From Mycobacterium rhizamassiliense (GTDB lineage Bacteria > Actinomycetota > Actinomycetes > Mycobacteriales > Mycobacteriaceae): DNA of 64,000 nucleotides. The notes under the pieces were generated by a model. It was given only the letters and a program-made list of their open reading frames with translations. It was not told where the DNA came from and searched no databases. Below, piece by piece: positions 17,993 through 26,586 of the stretch. The position numbers were made by a program, and so were the translations under genes. Numbering within the stretch: position 1 is the first letter of the stretch; every line of letters starts with the position of its first letter. Location of the stretch: the NCBI RefSeq assembly GCF_900157375.1, contig NZ_LT721901.1:490365-554364 (forward strand), in the 5' to 3' direction.

Positions 17993-19366
17993 ATGCTGGG
18001 GGTCAACGGGATCATCGGAGCGGGCATCTTTTTGACCCCCGGCACCGTGATCAAGCTCGCCGGTCCCGTCGCACCGCTCGCCTACCTGCTGGCCGGACTC
18101 TTCGCGGGCATCATGGCGTACGTCTTCGCCATGGCGGCCAAATACGTGAAGACCAACGGCGCCTGCTACGCCTACACCAACGCCGCGTTCGGCCAGCGCG
18201 TCGGCATCTATGTCGGTGTCACGCATGCGATCACCGCGTCCATCGCGTGGGGCGTGCTGGCGTCCCTGTTCGTCTCGACTCTGCTGAAGGTGTTGTTCCC
18301 CGACAAGCCGTGGGCCAATGACACCGGACTGTTCAGCGTGAAGACGCTGACATTAGTCGTCTTCATCGCGGTGCTGCTGATCATCAACCTGTTCGGCAAC
18401 CGGGTGATCGCGTGGGCGAACGGAATCTCAACGGTGGGCAAGGTTTTCGCGCTCGCGGTGTTCATCGCGGGCGGGCTCTGGATCGTCACCACGCAGCACC
18501 TGAACAACTACGCGACGTCGGGTTCGGCAGGCGGCTACCACCCGCCGCCGTTCGCGTTGTTCGGCGCCATCGAAGTGGGACACGGCGCCGCGGCGGGCCT
18601 GCTGCTCGCGACCATGGCCGCTTTGTACGCCTTCACCGGCTTCGAATCGATCGCCAACGCCGCCGAGGAGATGCACGAGCCCGACCGAACCCTGCCCAAG
18701 GCGATACCGTTGGCGATCCTCGGCGTCGGCGCCATCTACGTGCTCGCCGTCGTGGTCGCGATGCTCCTCGGTTCGAACACTGTCGTCGGATCCGATCAGC
18801 CGGTGACGCTGGCGGCCTCGATTCACAACGACGTGTTCCGCTCGATCATCATTGTCGGAGCGCTGGTTTCGATGTTCGGCATCAACGTGGCCGGGTCGTT
18901 CGGCGCCCCGCGACTGTGGACTGCCTTGTCGGACAACGGAATCCTGCCGGCGCGGTTGTCCGACCAGAACCGGTTCGGCGTGCCGATGCTTGCCTTCGGC
19001 GTCACCGCGGCGTTGGCGCTGGCGTTCCCGCTGGCGCTGCGCTTCGACGCCGTGAACCTGACCGGCCTCGCGGTGATCGCCCGCTTCATCCAGTTCATCA
19101 TCGTGCCGATCGCGCTGATCGCGCTGGCGCGCAACGCAACCGGGGACCGTGCGGCGGCAAAGCGAAACGCGTTCACCGACAAGGCGCTACCGATAGCCGC
19201 GATGGCGATCTCGGTGGCGCTGGCCGTCTTCTTCGACTACCGGACCATCTTCCTCACCGCGCAGGGACGCGCGAACTACTTCTCGATCGTCCTGATCGTG
19301 GTCACGTTCATCGTCGTGCCGGCGATCGCCTATGTCCGCTACTACCGGAACCGCCGCAGCGCCTAG
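17993..19366 (+). CDS. APC-family amino acid permease
   Basis: A 457-residue protein from the first ATG, with about twelve membrane helices and the family signature GIIGAGIFLTPG near the start. The APC fold would import or exchange amino acids; the substrate is not evident. The N-terminus looks short: upstream in the same frame are codons for LKPLLGFRSVV, the usual lead-in to this signature, but no ATG, GTG or TTG precedes them after the otsB2 stop, only CTG (17960) and ATT (17951). Translation may begin at one of those codons. The stop overlaps the htdY stop on the other strand. Confidence 0.8.
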   Translation: MLGVNGIIGAGIFLTPGTVIKLAGPVAPLAYLLAGLFAGIMAYVFAMAAKYVKTNGACYAYTNAAFGQRVGIYVGVTHAITASIAWGVLASLFVSTLLKVLFPDKPWANDTGLFSVKTLTLVVFIAVLLIINLFGNRVIAWANGISTVGKVFALAVFIAGGLWIVTTQHLNNYATSGSAGGYHPPPFALFGAIEVGHGAAAGLLLATMAALYAFTGFESIANAAEEMHEPDRTLPKAIPLAILGVGAIYVLAVVVAMLLGSNTVVGSDQPVTLAASIHNDVFRSIIIVGALVSMFGINVAGSFGAPRLWTALSDNGILPARLSDQNRFGVPMLAFGVTAALALAFPLALRFDAVNLTGLAVIARFIQFIIVPIALIALARNATGDRAAAKRNAFTDKALPIAAMAISVALAVFFDYRTIFLTAQGRANYFSIVLIVVTFIVVPAIAYVRYYRNRRSA

Positions 19367-20238
19367 CCCTCGACGTACTCCACCTCGCCGTCGTCCAGCA
19401 CAACCCGACCGGCCTCCGCGCCTTCGGCGCCGGAAGCCTGCGTCCGGAACACCGCCTTGCCCGGCCCGGTCTGCCAGATCAACGTGGTCAGCGTCTCGCC
19501 GGGAAACACCGGCGAGCTGAACCGGGCCGCGATCGACGTGACATTGGCCGCCACGCCCTTGCCGAGCTCGGCGACCAGCGCGCGACCCGCCACGCCGTAG
19601 CTGCACAGGCCGTGCAGGATCGGCTTGGGGAATCCGGCCAGCTCGCGGGCGAACCACGGGTCGCTGTGCAGCGGGTTGCGGTCACCGGAGAGCCGATAGA
19701 TCAGCGCCTGGTCCTCGCGGGTGGGCAGCGCGACTTTGATGTCGGGCTCGCGATCGGGAAACTCCGGCGCGATGGGGCGCTGACCCGGCTGCCCGCCGAA
19801 TCCACCGGCACCCCGCACGACGAAGGTGGTCGACGTTTCGGCGATCAGCTTGCCGGTGTCCGGATCGGTGCCGCGGCCGCGCAGCATCACGACCGCGTTC
19901 TTGCCCTCGCCCTTGTCCTGGATGTCGGTGACCTCGGAGACCACCGACAGCTTCCCGGACGCCGGCAGCGGCGCGTGCAGCCGGACACCCTGCGATCCGT
20001 GCAAAAGCATGGCCCAGTTGAACTCTCCGATCTTGCCCGCCGCACCGAACGCGGGTGAGCAGATCACGGCGTAGGTGGGCAACACCTGCTGGGTGATCTC
20101 GTGGCTGTTTTCGGTGGTGAAGGACAGGTCCTCGAGGCCGGCGCCGACGCCGAGGGCGTACAGCAGCGTGTCCCGGTCGGTCCATTCGAAGTCCATGGGT
20201 TCGGTCACCGCGCCGACTGTGCTCGGGTCGATCGCCAT
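19363..20238 (-). CDS. htdY: MaoC-like (3R)-hydroxyacyl-CoA/enoyl-thioester dehydratase HtdY
   Basis: A 291-residue double-hotdog dehydratase matching M. tuberculosis HtdY (Rv3389c). The N-terminal hotdog is degenerate, and the C-terminal one carries the hydratase 2 motif as YRLSGDRNPLHSDPWFA (Asp and His, about 186-202) with GLCSYGVAGRA after it. The family reversibly hydrates trans-2-enoyl-CoA. The ATG at 20238 has a good GGAGA ribosome-binding site about 6 bases upstream. In M. tuberculosis several lipid genes flank it; here it abuts the permease. Confidence 0.87.
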   Translation of the reverse strand: MAIDPSTVGAVTEPMDFEWTDRDTLLYALGVGAGLEDLSFTTENSHEITQQVLPTYAVICSPAFGAAGKIGEFNWAMLLHGSQGVRLHAPLPASGKLSVVSEVTDIQDKGEGKNAVVMLRGRGTDPDTGKLIAETSTTFVVRGAGGFGGQPGQRPIAPEFPDREPDIKVALPTREDQALIYRLSGDRNPLHSDPWFARELAGFPKPILHGLCSYGVAGRALVAELGKGVAANVTSIAARFSSPVFPGETLTTLIWQTGPGKAVFRTQASGAEGAEAGRVVLDDGEVEYVEG

Positions 20239-20332
20239 CCGAGTCTCCTCTCGATTGCGAGATTTAGCCTTTTTGTCCCCCCAACCATCGCAAGCCCTTC
20301 CCCAGGGGGCGTCGGCAGGGCAGGCTATCGAC

Positions 20333-21046
20333 ATGCGCAAGGTCAGCGGGGGCGGCAAGGTCTCAAAGGCGGCGGCGGTCCTGGCCGCGGTGATGGTTCT
20401 AGGTGCCTGTGGCGGATCCCCGCAGGCGCGCAGCATCACGTTGACGTTCATCCGGCACGCGGAGTCCGAGGCGAACGCGGCCGGGGTCATTGACACCTCG
20501 GTGCCCGGCCCCAGCCTGAGCCAGCAGGGCAAGGGGCAGGCCGAAGAAGTCGCGCACTCCGCCGGCCACAACAAGTTCGACGGCATCTACGCCTCCACGA
20601 TGGTGCGCAGCCAGCAGACCGCCGCGCCGCTGGCCGGCGAGATGGGCAAGCACGCTGAGGTGCTGCAGGGCATCCAGGAGATCGACGCGGGCTGGTACGA
20701 GGGCAAGCCGGTGTCGCTGGAGCCGTCGACCTACCTGGTGGCGCCGGCCGACTGGATCCATGGCGACCTGCAGGACAGCATCCCCGGATCGGTCACCGGC
20801 AAGGAGTTCAACGACCGCTTCACCAAGGCCGTCCAGAAGATCTACGACAGCGGCCAGTCGAACCCGGTGGTGTTCTCGCACAAATTCGCGATCGAGTACT
20901 GGACGATGCTGAACGCGAAGAACGCCAAGGAGAGCCTGCTGACCACGCACCCGTTGCCCAATATCGGCCGCGTGGTGCTCACCGGGAACCCGATGACCGG
21001 CTGGACGGTCGTGGAGTGGGACGGGGTTCGTAACTTCGCCGGCTGA
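20333..21046 (+). CDS. lpqD: Histidine phosphatase superfamily lipoprotein LpqD
   Basis: A 237-residue protein with a lipoprotein signal (lipobox LGAC, Cys26) followed by a histidine phosphatase domain starting TFIRHAESEAN, with a second catalytic His in VVFSHKFAIEYW. It matches LpqD (Rv3390). It should be anchored outside the membrane; the substrate is unknown. It lies 14 bases upstream of acrA1 in the same order as in M. tuberculosis, so it likely heads the lpqD-acrA1-iunH operon. Confidence 0.87.
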   Translation: MRKVSGGGKVSKAAAVLAAVMVLGACGGSPQARSITLTFIRHAESEANAAGVIDTSVPGPSLSQQGKGQAEEVAHSAGHNKFDGIYASTMVRSQQTAAPLAGEMGKHAEVLQGIQEIDAGWYEGKPVSLEPSTYLVAPADWIHGDLQDSIPGSVTGKEFNDRFTKAVQKIYDSGQSNPVVFSHKFAIEYWTMLNAKNAKESLLTTHPLPNIGRVVLTGNPMTGWTVVEWDGVRNFAG

Positions 21047-21060
21047 TCTACCATGGCGGA

Positions 21061-23067
21061 ATGCGTTATGTCGTTACCGGCGGTACCGGGTTTATTGGTC
21101 GTCGAGTCGTCGCCCGCCTGCTGGAATCGCGGCCGGACGCGCAGGTGTGGATCTTGGTCCGCCGGCAGTCGCTGGAGCGCTTCGAACGCCTGGCCACCGA
21201 ATGGGGCGAACGGGCGAAGCCGCTGGTCGGCGAGCTGCCGGACCTCGAGCTGACCGACGAGACGCTCGCCGAGCTCGGCGACGTCGATCACCTGGTGCAC
21301 TGCGCGGCGGTCTACGACATCACCGCCGGTGAGGCCGAGCAGCGGGCCGCCAACGTCGAGGGCACCCGCGCCGTCATCGCGCTGGCGCAGCGGTTGGACG
21401 CCACGCTGCATCACGTCTCGTCGATCGCGGTGGCGGGCGACTTCCCCGGCGAGTACACCGAGGACGACTTCGACGTCGGCCAGCAGCTGCCCACGCCGTA
21501 CCACCAGACGAAGTTCGAGGCCGAGCTGTTGGTGCGGTCGGCACCGGGTCTGCGCTACCGCGTCTACCGCCCCGCCGTGGTGGTGGGCGACTCCCGCACC
21601 GGCGAGATGGACAAGATCGACGGCCCGTACTACTTCTTCGGCGTGCTGGCCAAGCTGTCGGTGTTGCCGTCGCTGACCCCGATCCTGCTGCCCGACACCG
21701 GTCGCACCAACATCGTCCCGGTCGACTACGTCGTCGATGCGCTCGTCGAGCTGATGCACGCCGAGGGCCGCGATGGCCAGGCCTTCCACCTGACCGCCCC
21801 GAAAAGCGTTGGGCTGCGGGGCATTTACCGCGGCGTGGCCAGGGCAGCCGGACTGCCCCCGCTGCGTGGGTCGTTGCCCCGTTCGATGGCCGCGCCGGTG
21901 CTCAAGGTCAGCGGGCGCGCCAGAGTGCTGCGCAACATGGCGGCCACCCAGCTGGGGATCCCCGCCGAGGTGCTGGACCTGGTGGACCTGGCGCCCACAT
22001 TCGTCAGCGACAAGACCCGGGAGGCATTGCGAGGCAACGGGATTGACGTTCCCGACTTCGCGGGTTACGCGCCCAGGCTGTGGCGGTACTGGGCCGAGCA
22101 TCTCGATCCCAATCGGGCGCGCCGCGACGACCCGGCCGGCGCCCTGCGGGGCAGGCACGTCATCATCACCGGCGCATCCAGCGGCATCGGGCGGGCATCG
22201 GCGATCGCCGTCGCCGAGCGCGGCGCGACCGTGTTCGCGCTGGCCCGCAACGGTTCCGCGCTCGACGAGCTGGTCGCCGAGATCCGCGCGAACGGCGGCC
22301 AGGCGTACGCGTTCGCCTGCGACGTCACCGATTCGGTGTCCGTCGAGCACACCATCAAGGACATCCTCGGCCGCTTCGGGCATGTCGACTACCTGGTGAA
22401 CAACGCCGGGCGGTCGATCCGGCGCTCGGTGGCCAATTCCACCGACCGGCTGCACGACTACGAGCGGGTGATGGCGGTCAACTACTTCGGCGCGGTGCGA
22501 ATGGTGCTGGCGCTGCTGCCGCACTGGCGCGAGCGCCGGTTCGGCCACGTGGTCAACGTGTCCAGCGCCGGGGTGCTGGCCCGCAATCCCCAATACAGCT
22601 CGTATCTGCCGACCAAGGCGGCGCTGGACGCGTTTTCCGACGTGGTCGCCGCCGAAACGCTGAGCTACCACATCACGTTCACCAACATCCACATGCCCCT
22701 GGTCAAGACGCCGATGATCGCGCCGTCGCAGCGGCTCAACCCGGTCGCGCCGATCAGTCCCGAGCGGGCGGCGGCCATGGTGGTGCGCGGACTGGTCGAG
22801 AAGCCGGCCCGCATCGACACGCCGCTGGGCACGCTCGCCGAACTCGGCAACTATTTCGTGCCCGCCACCTCGCGGCGAATCTTGCATCAGGTTTACCTCG
22901 GCTACCCGGATTCGGCTGCTGCTCGCGGGATTTCGCCGACGGAACCGGTGCCGGCTCCGGCGCCGCGGCGTAAGCCGAAGCACCCGGCCCGCAAGGTGAC
23001 CCGGGGCATCGGGGTCCCGCGTCCCGTCCGCAAAGCGATCCGTCTGGTGCCAGGGGTGCACTGGTAA
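21061..23067 (+). CDS. acrA1: Multidomain fatty acyl-CoA reductase AcrA1
   Basis: A 668-residue fusion matching Rv3391. Residues 1-340 form an extended-SDR reductase of the male-sterility/FAR type (TGGTGFIGRRVV at 6-17, active-site YHQTK). Residues 360-620 form a classical SDR (ITGASSGIGRA, catalytic YSSYLPTK). Such two-domain enzymes reduce acyl-CoA through aldehyde to alcohol, feeding wax ester or ether lipid synthesis. A basic, proline-rich tail ends the protein. It sits 14 bases after lpqD and 15 bases before iunH. Confidence 0.87.
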   Translation: MRYVVTGGTGFIGRRVVARLLESRPDAQVWILVRRQSLERFERLATEWGERAKPLVGELPDLELTDETLAELGDVDHLVHCAAVYDITAGEAEQRAANVEGTRAVIALAQRLDATLHHVSSIAVAGDFPGEYTEDDFDVGQQLPTPYHQTKFEAELLVRSAPGLRYRVYRPAVVVGDSRTGEMDKIDGPYYFFGVLAKLSVLPSLTPILLPDTGRTNIVPVDYVVDALVELMHAEGRDGQAFHLTAPKSVGLRGIYRGVARAAGLPPLRGSLPRSMAAPVLKVSGRARVLRNMAATQLGIPAEVLDLVDLAPTFVSDKTREALRGNGIDVPDFAGYAPRLWRYWAEHLDPNRARRDDPAGALRGRHVIITGASSGIGRASAIAVAERGATVFALARNGSALDELVAEIRANGGQAYAFACDVTDSVSVEHTIKDILGRFGHVDYLVNNAGRSIRRSVANSTDRLHDYERVMAVNYFGAVRMVLALLPHWRERRFGHVVNVSSAGVLARNPQYSSYLPTKAALDAFSDVVAAETLSYHITFTNIHMPLVKTPMIAPSQRLNPVAPISPERAAAMVVRGLVEKPARIDTPLGTLAELGNYFVPATSRRILHQVYLGYPDSAAARGISPTEPVPAPAPRRKPKHPARKVTRGIGVPRPVRKAIRLVPGVHW

Positions 23068-23082
23068 ACGTAGGATTCACCG

Positions 23083-24111
23083 GTGCACCCCATCTTTCTG
23101 GACGTCGACACCGGCGTCGATGATGCGCTGGCGTTGATCTACCTGCTGGCCAGCCCGGAAGCCGACGTGATCGGCATCGCGTCCACCACGGGAAATGTTG
23201 TCGTACAACAGGTTTGCGAAAACAACCTCGGACTGCTCGAACTCTGTGGCCGCACCGACATCCCGGTGTCGAAGGGTCCCGAGGAGACCCTGAGCGGGCC
23301 GTTAAGCGCTCCGTCGCGGGTGCACGGCCCCCGGGGCATGGGATACGCCGAGCTGCCGCCGACCGACCTGGGGCTCACTAGCTACGACTCGGCCGCGGCC
23401 TGGGTGCAGGCGGCACACCGCTTTCCGGGCGAGCTGATCGGCGTGGCGACGGGCCCGCTGACCAACCTGGCGCTGGCGCTGCGCGCCGAACCCGCGCTGC
23501 CGACGCTGCTGCGCCGGCTGGTGATCATGGGCGGCTCGTACGACCACCGGGGCAACACCACCGCGGTGGCCGAATGGAACATCAGCGTCGACCCCGAGGC
23601 GGCCCACGAGGTGCTCTCGGCGTGGTCGGTGAAAGCCGTTGAGCCACAGTATCTGCCGATCCTGTGCGGCCTGAACCTGACGCGCACCGTCGAGCTGACG
23701 CCGGAGATCCTGGGCAGGCTGGCCGCCGCCGCCGGGTCGACGACGACGCTGATGAGCGTGCACGACGAGCGCGGCACCCGGTCGACGGCGTCCAATCCTC
23801 TGATTCGGGTCATCGAGGATGCGACGCGGTTCTACCTGGAGGGCTACTACGACGCCGGTCACGAATTTCTGGCGCACATGCACGACCCGTTGGCCGCCGC
23901 GGTCGCGCTGGATCCCGAACTCGTCGCGACCCGTCCGGCGACGGTCGAGATCGAGCTGACCGGAACGCTGACCCGCGGGATGACGGTCACCGATTGGTCG
24001 GGGCGCCGAGAACCCAATGCGCACATCGGTATCAGCGTCGATGCGGCGGTGTTCTTCGACCGGTTCATCGAACGGGTCGGGCCATTCGCGCGCCGGCTGG
24101 CCGGGCGTTGA
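23083..24111 (+). CDS. iunH: Inosine/uridine-preferring nucleoside hydrolase
   Basis: A 342-residue nucleoside hydrolase matching IunH (Rv3393). The calcium- and ribose-binding signature DVDTGVDDALAL is at residues 6-17, and MGGSYDHRGN and the C-terminal HDPLAAAVALD (third calcium ligand region) are present. It cleaves purine or pyrimidine ribonucleosides to base and ribose for salvage. The start is GTG (MHPIFLDVDTG). In M. tuberculosis cmaA1 separates acrA1 from iunH; it is absent here. Confidence 0.87.
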   Translation: MHPIFLDVDTGVDDALALIYLLASPEADVIGIASTTGNVVVQQVCENNLGLLELCGRTDIPVSKGPEETLSGPLSAPSRVHGPRGMGYAELPPTDLGLTSYDSAAAWVQAAHRFPGELIGVATGPLTNLALALRAEPALPTLLRRLVIMGGSYDHRGNTTAVAEWNISVDPEAAHEVLSAWSVKAVEPQYLPILCGLNLTRTVELTPEILGRLAAAAGSTTTLMSVHDERGTRSTASNPLIRVIEDATRFYLEGYYDAGHEFLAHMHDPLAAAVALDPELVATRPATVEIELTGTLTRGMTVTDWSGRREPNAHIGISVDAAVFFDRFIERVGPFARRLAGR

Positions 24112-24120
24112 AGCGCTGCA

Positions 24121-25707
24121 TCATTCGTAACTTCCCTCCAGGTACCACCGCCGCTGGCGGTAGCACAGCAGCAGCGCGCGCTCGCTTTCCAGCAATACCT
24201 GGGCGCGCGCGGTTCGGCCTCCCGAGCCAGTCAAGCCGAGGTCGGTGTCCCACCACCGCTCGTCGACCGGCCATGGTCCGGCCCACCAGCGCAAGGGATC
24301 GTCTTGGCCGCGGGCGACCAGGCGGGCCGGGTCGGCGGAGAACATACCCCGGCTGGTCACCCGCACCGGATTTCCTTGGCCGTCAAGCAATTCCACCGGA
24401 TCGTCGAGCAGCACCGTGGGCGACGGATCCGGCAGCCGGCCGGGCCACGGCAGATCCGGGTCGGCCCGCGGCACCGGCTCGTCCCCCAGCGGGATCAGCG
24501 TGATGCGTTCGGCCGGACCGCGACCGCCGGACAGCACCGGCACCTGCACCGCCTCCGGACCGAGCAGGCCCTGGACCCGAACCAGCGCCCGGCGGGCCCG
24601 CAGCCTGTCCTCCTCCCCCAGCCCGCCCCAGAGCGGCAGTTGCAACGCCTCGGCGGACACCACCTCCACCGCCTGCAACCGGAGCACCGTCACCGGCGCG
24701 GTGGGCCGATCCCGCATGGTCCGGTTGCTCAGCCAGCCATCCAGTTGCCAGCGCACCCGGTCGGCGGTGGCCTCCTCGGTCAGCGGCTCGGCACACCGCC
24801 ACACCCGGCTGCGCTCTTCGCCGTTGGCGGTGACGGCGTGGATGGCCAGCCGGGTGCAGCCCACCCCGGTGGACATCAGCAGCTGATGCAGCTTTCCGGC
24901 CAGCGAGCGCCCGGCGAACGCCGCCGCGTCGATGCGGTCGATCGGCGGATCGCAGTCCAGCACGGCCTCGAGTTCGGCAGGCGGCTCCCGCCCGGACGGC
25001 CCCCGCTCGGGCTCGCCCCGGGCCAGCCGGTGCGCGGTCGTCCCGTCCGCGCCGAACCGGGAAGCCACGTCGGTCGCCGACAAGGCGGCGAACTGGCCGA
25101 TGGTGCGAATCCCCATCCGCCACAACAGATCCGCCAGCTCTTCTCGCCCCGGCCCGGACAGGCTCGGCTCGGTGGCGAGCTGCCGGATCGACAACACCGA
25201 CAGGAACCGCGCGTCGCCGGCCGGCTCGACGATGCGGCCCGCACGCGCGGCGAAGACCGCGGTGGACAACTGGTCGGCGATCCCGGCCTGAGACTCGGCA
25301 CCGGCCGCGGCCACCGCGTCGGTCAGCCGCTCGGCGGCGTCGGCCTCGGACCCGAAATAGCGGGCCGCCCCGCGCACCGGCAACACCAGCAGCCCGGGCC
25401 GCAGCACCTCGGCGCGCGGCACCAGGTCGTCGACCGCCGCGATCACGCCCTCGAAGAAGCGGGCGTCGCGGTCGGCGTCGGCGGTGGCGACGTGCAGTTG
25501 CGGGCAACGGGCCGCCGCCTCCCGGCGCCGCAGCCCGCGCCGCACCCCCACCGCCCGGGCCGCCGACGAGCAGGCGATCACCCGGTTGGCCAGCGTGACC
25601 GCGACCGGGGCCGTCGCGGTCAGGCCCGCGGCCGCCGCCGCCGCGACCGCCGGCCAGTCCATGCACCAAATCGCCAGCACCCGGGAGCCGGCACGGGAAG
25701 ACGCCAC
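24121..25707 (-). CDS. imuB: Y-family polymerase-like mutasome protein ImuB
   Basis: A 528-residue protein matching ImuB (Rv3394c), a Y-family polymerase homologue that lacks the catalytic acidic residues and serves as the hub linking DnaE2, ImuA' and the beta clamp. Visible are RVLAIWCMDWPAVAAAAAA at the start (DxD replaced), GIRTIGQFAALSATDVASRFG in the helix-hairpin-helix region and a C-terminal LQLPLWGG, the likely clamp-binding motif. The start is chosen as GTG 25707, 5 bases after the imuA' stop; a GTG nine codons further in is the alternative. Confidence 0.88.
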   Translation of the reverse strand: MASSRAGSRVLAIWCMDWPAVAAAAAAGLTATAPVAVTLANRVIACSSAARAVGVRRGLRRREAAARCPQLHVATADADRDARFFEGVIAAVDDLVPRAEVLRPGLLVLPVRGAARYFGSEADAAERLTDAVAAAGAESQAGIADQLSTAVFAARAGRIVEPAGDARFLSVLSIRQLATEPSLSGPGREELADLLWRMGIRTIGQFAALSATDVASRFGADGTTAHRLARGEPERGPSGREPPAELEAVLDCDPPIDRIDAAAFAGRSLAGKLHQLLMSTGVGCTRLAIHAVTANGEERSRVWRCAEPLTEEATADRVRWQLDGWLSNRTMRDRPTAPVTVLRLQAVEVVSAEALQLPLWGGLGEEDRLRARRALVRVQGLLGPEAVQVPVLSGGRGPAERITLIPLGDEPVPRADPDLPWPGRLPDPSPTVLLDDPVELLDGQGNPVRVTSRGMFSADPARLVARGQDDPLRWWAGPWPVDERWWDTDLGLTGSGGRTARAQVLLESERALLLCYRQRRWYLEGSYE

Positions 25708-25712
25708 CCGAG

Positions 25713-26417
25713 TTACCCCGTGCGCGCCCGGCCGCTCACCCGTCGGCCCGCACACACCCCGCTGACGCGCAGCCGCACCCCACTGATTCGCCCGAACCCG
25801 GGAGTCGGTGCGCCCCGGCCGCCGGTCGTGATGTCGTAGCCGCAGACTCGGGCCTCCAGCCGAGTCGGCACCGCGTCCCAGTCGCCGTCGGTGACCAGCA
25901 ACGTGCACCCCTTGTTGCGGGCCCGCGCCACCACCGACCGGGCCCGGGTCGGCGGCACCCGGCGGCCGCCCAGGCCCAGCACCACCAAATCCATGCCGTC
26001 GACGAGCACCGCGGCCACCTCCACCGGATCGGTCCCGGGGTCCGGTATCACCGCGAGCCGGCTCAGATCCGCGCCCATCTCCGCGGCGGCCAGCAGCCCG
26101 ATATCCGGCTGGCCGACGATCGCCGCGTTGCCGCCGGCCGCCGTCACCGCCGCCACCATGCTCAGCAGCAGCGACCGGGCGCCCGAGAGCACCGCCACCG
26201 ACCCGCGCGGCAACGGCACCGGCAGGGCCTCCACCAGCCAGTGCGGGAGCGGCAGCTGGGACTCCGATTCCGGCAGCAGGTCCCCGGCGGGGGCGACGTT
26301 CCCGGACATCGCCCCGGACGCCTTCCCGGCCATCTTCCCGGACGTCTCGGCCATCCTGCGGCGCAGCGATTCGAGGAGTTCGGAGCGATCCTGGTCGGAG
26401 GCGACAACCGCCGTCAT
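25713..26417 (-). CDS. imuA': Mutasome accessory protein ImuA'
   Basis: A 234-residue protein matching ImuA' (Rv3395c). It has a RecA/SulA-like region in the middle ([29 protein letters not shown], about 68-96) but no good Walker A, as expected for ImuA'. It is required with ImuB for DnaE2-dependent induced mutagenesis. A LexA box lies about 34 bases upstream of its ATG and the stop is 5 bases before imuB, so the two form one SOS-controlled operon. Confidence 0.87.
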   Translation of the reverse strand: MTAVVASDQDRSELLESLRRRMAETSGKMAGKASGAMSGNVAPAGDLLPESESQLPLPHWLVEALPVPLPRGSVAVLSGARSLLLSMVAAVTAAGGNAAIVGQPDIGLLAAAEMGADLSRLAVIPDPGTDPVEVAAVLVDGMDLVVLGLGGRRVPPTRARSVVARARNKGCTLLVTDGDWDAVPTRLEARVCGYDITTGGRGAPTPGFGRISGVRLRVSGVCAGRRVSGRARTG

Positions 26418-26450
26418 AAAGGCCTCCCACCAGCGGTTACTCGATCATTT

Positions 26451-26466
26451 TCGAATATATGTTCGA
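26451..26466. promoter_or_regulatory. LexA (SOS) box upstream of imuA'-imuB
   Basis: TCGAAT-ATAT-GTTCGA matches the mycobacterial SOS consensus TCGAAC-N4-GTTCGA at 11 of 12 positions and lies 34 bases before the imuA' ATG. A further GTTCGA half-site follows at 26472-26477. Confidence 0.85.
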
Positions 26467-26586
26467 TTCATGTTCGAGTAAACACCCACCCTCCGACAAC
26501 CGTCAAGAAACGGAAGGGGCGGCGTTATGCGATCGATGCTGTTGTGGCCAATGGTGCTCTTTTGGTGGCCCGCAGCGGGGCGAAAA

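Noticed and set aside
24121-26430. One long minus-strand frame of 769 codons that could be taken as a fusion protein
   Set aside because: The upstream 240 codons are an out-of-frame reading of imuA'; the ImuB sequence begins near 25707.
26463-26477. A second LexA box overlapping the first upstream of imuA'
   Set aside because: The half-sites TCGATT and GTTCGA are three bases apart instead of four, so it is at best an extra half-site.
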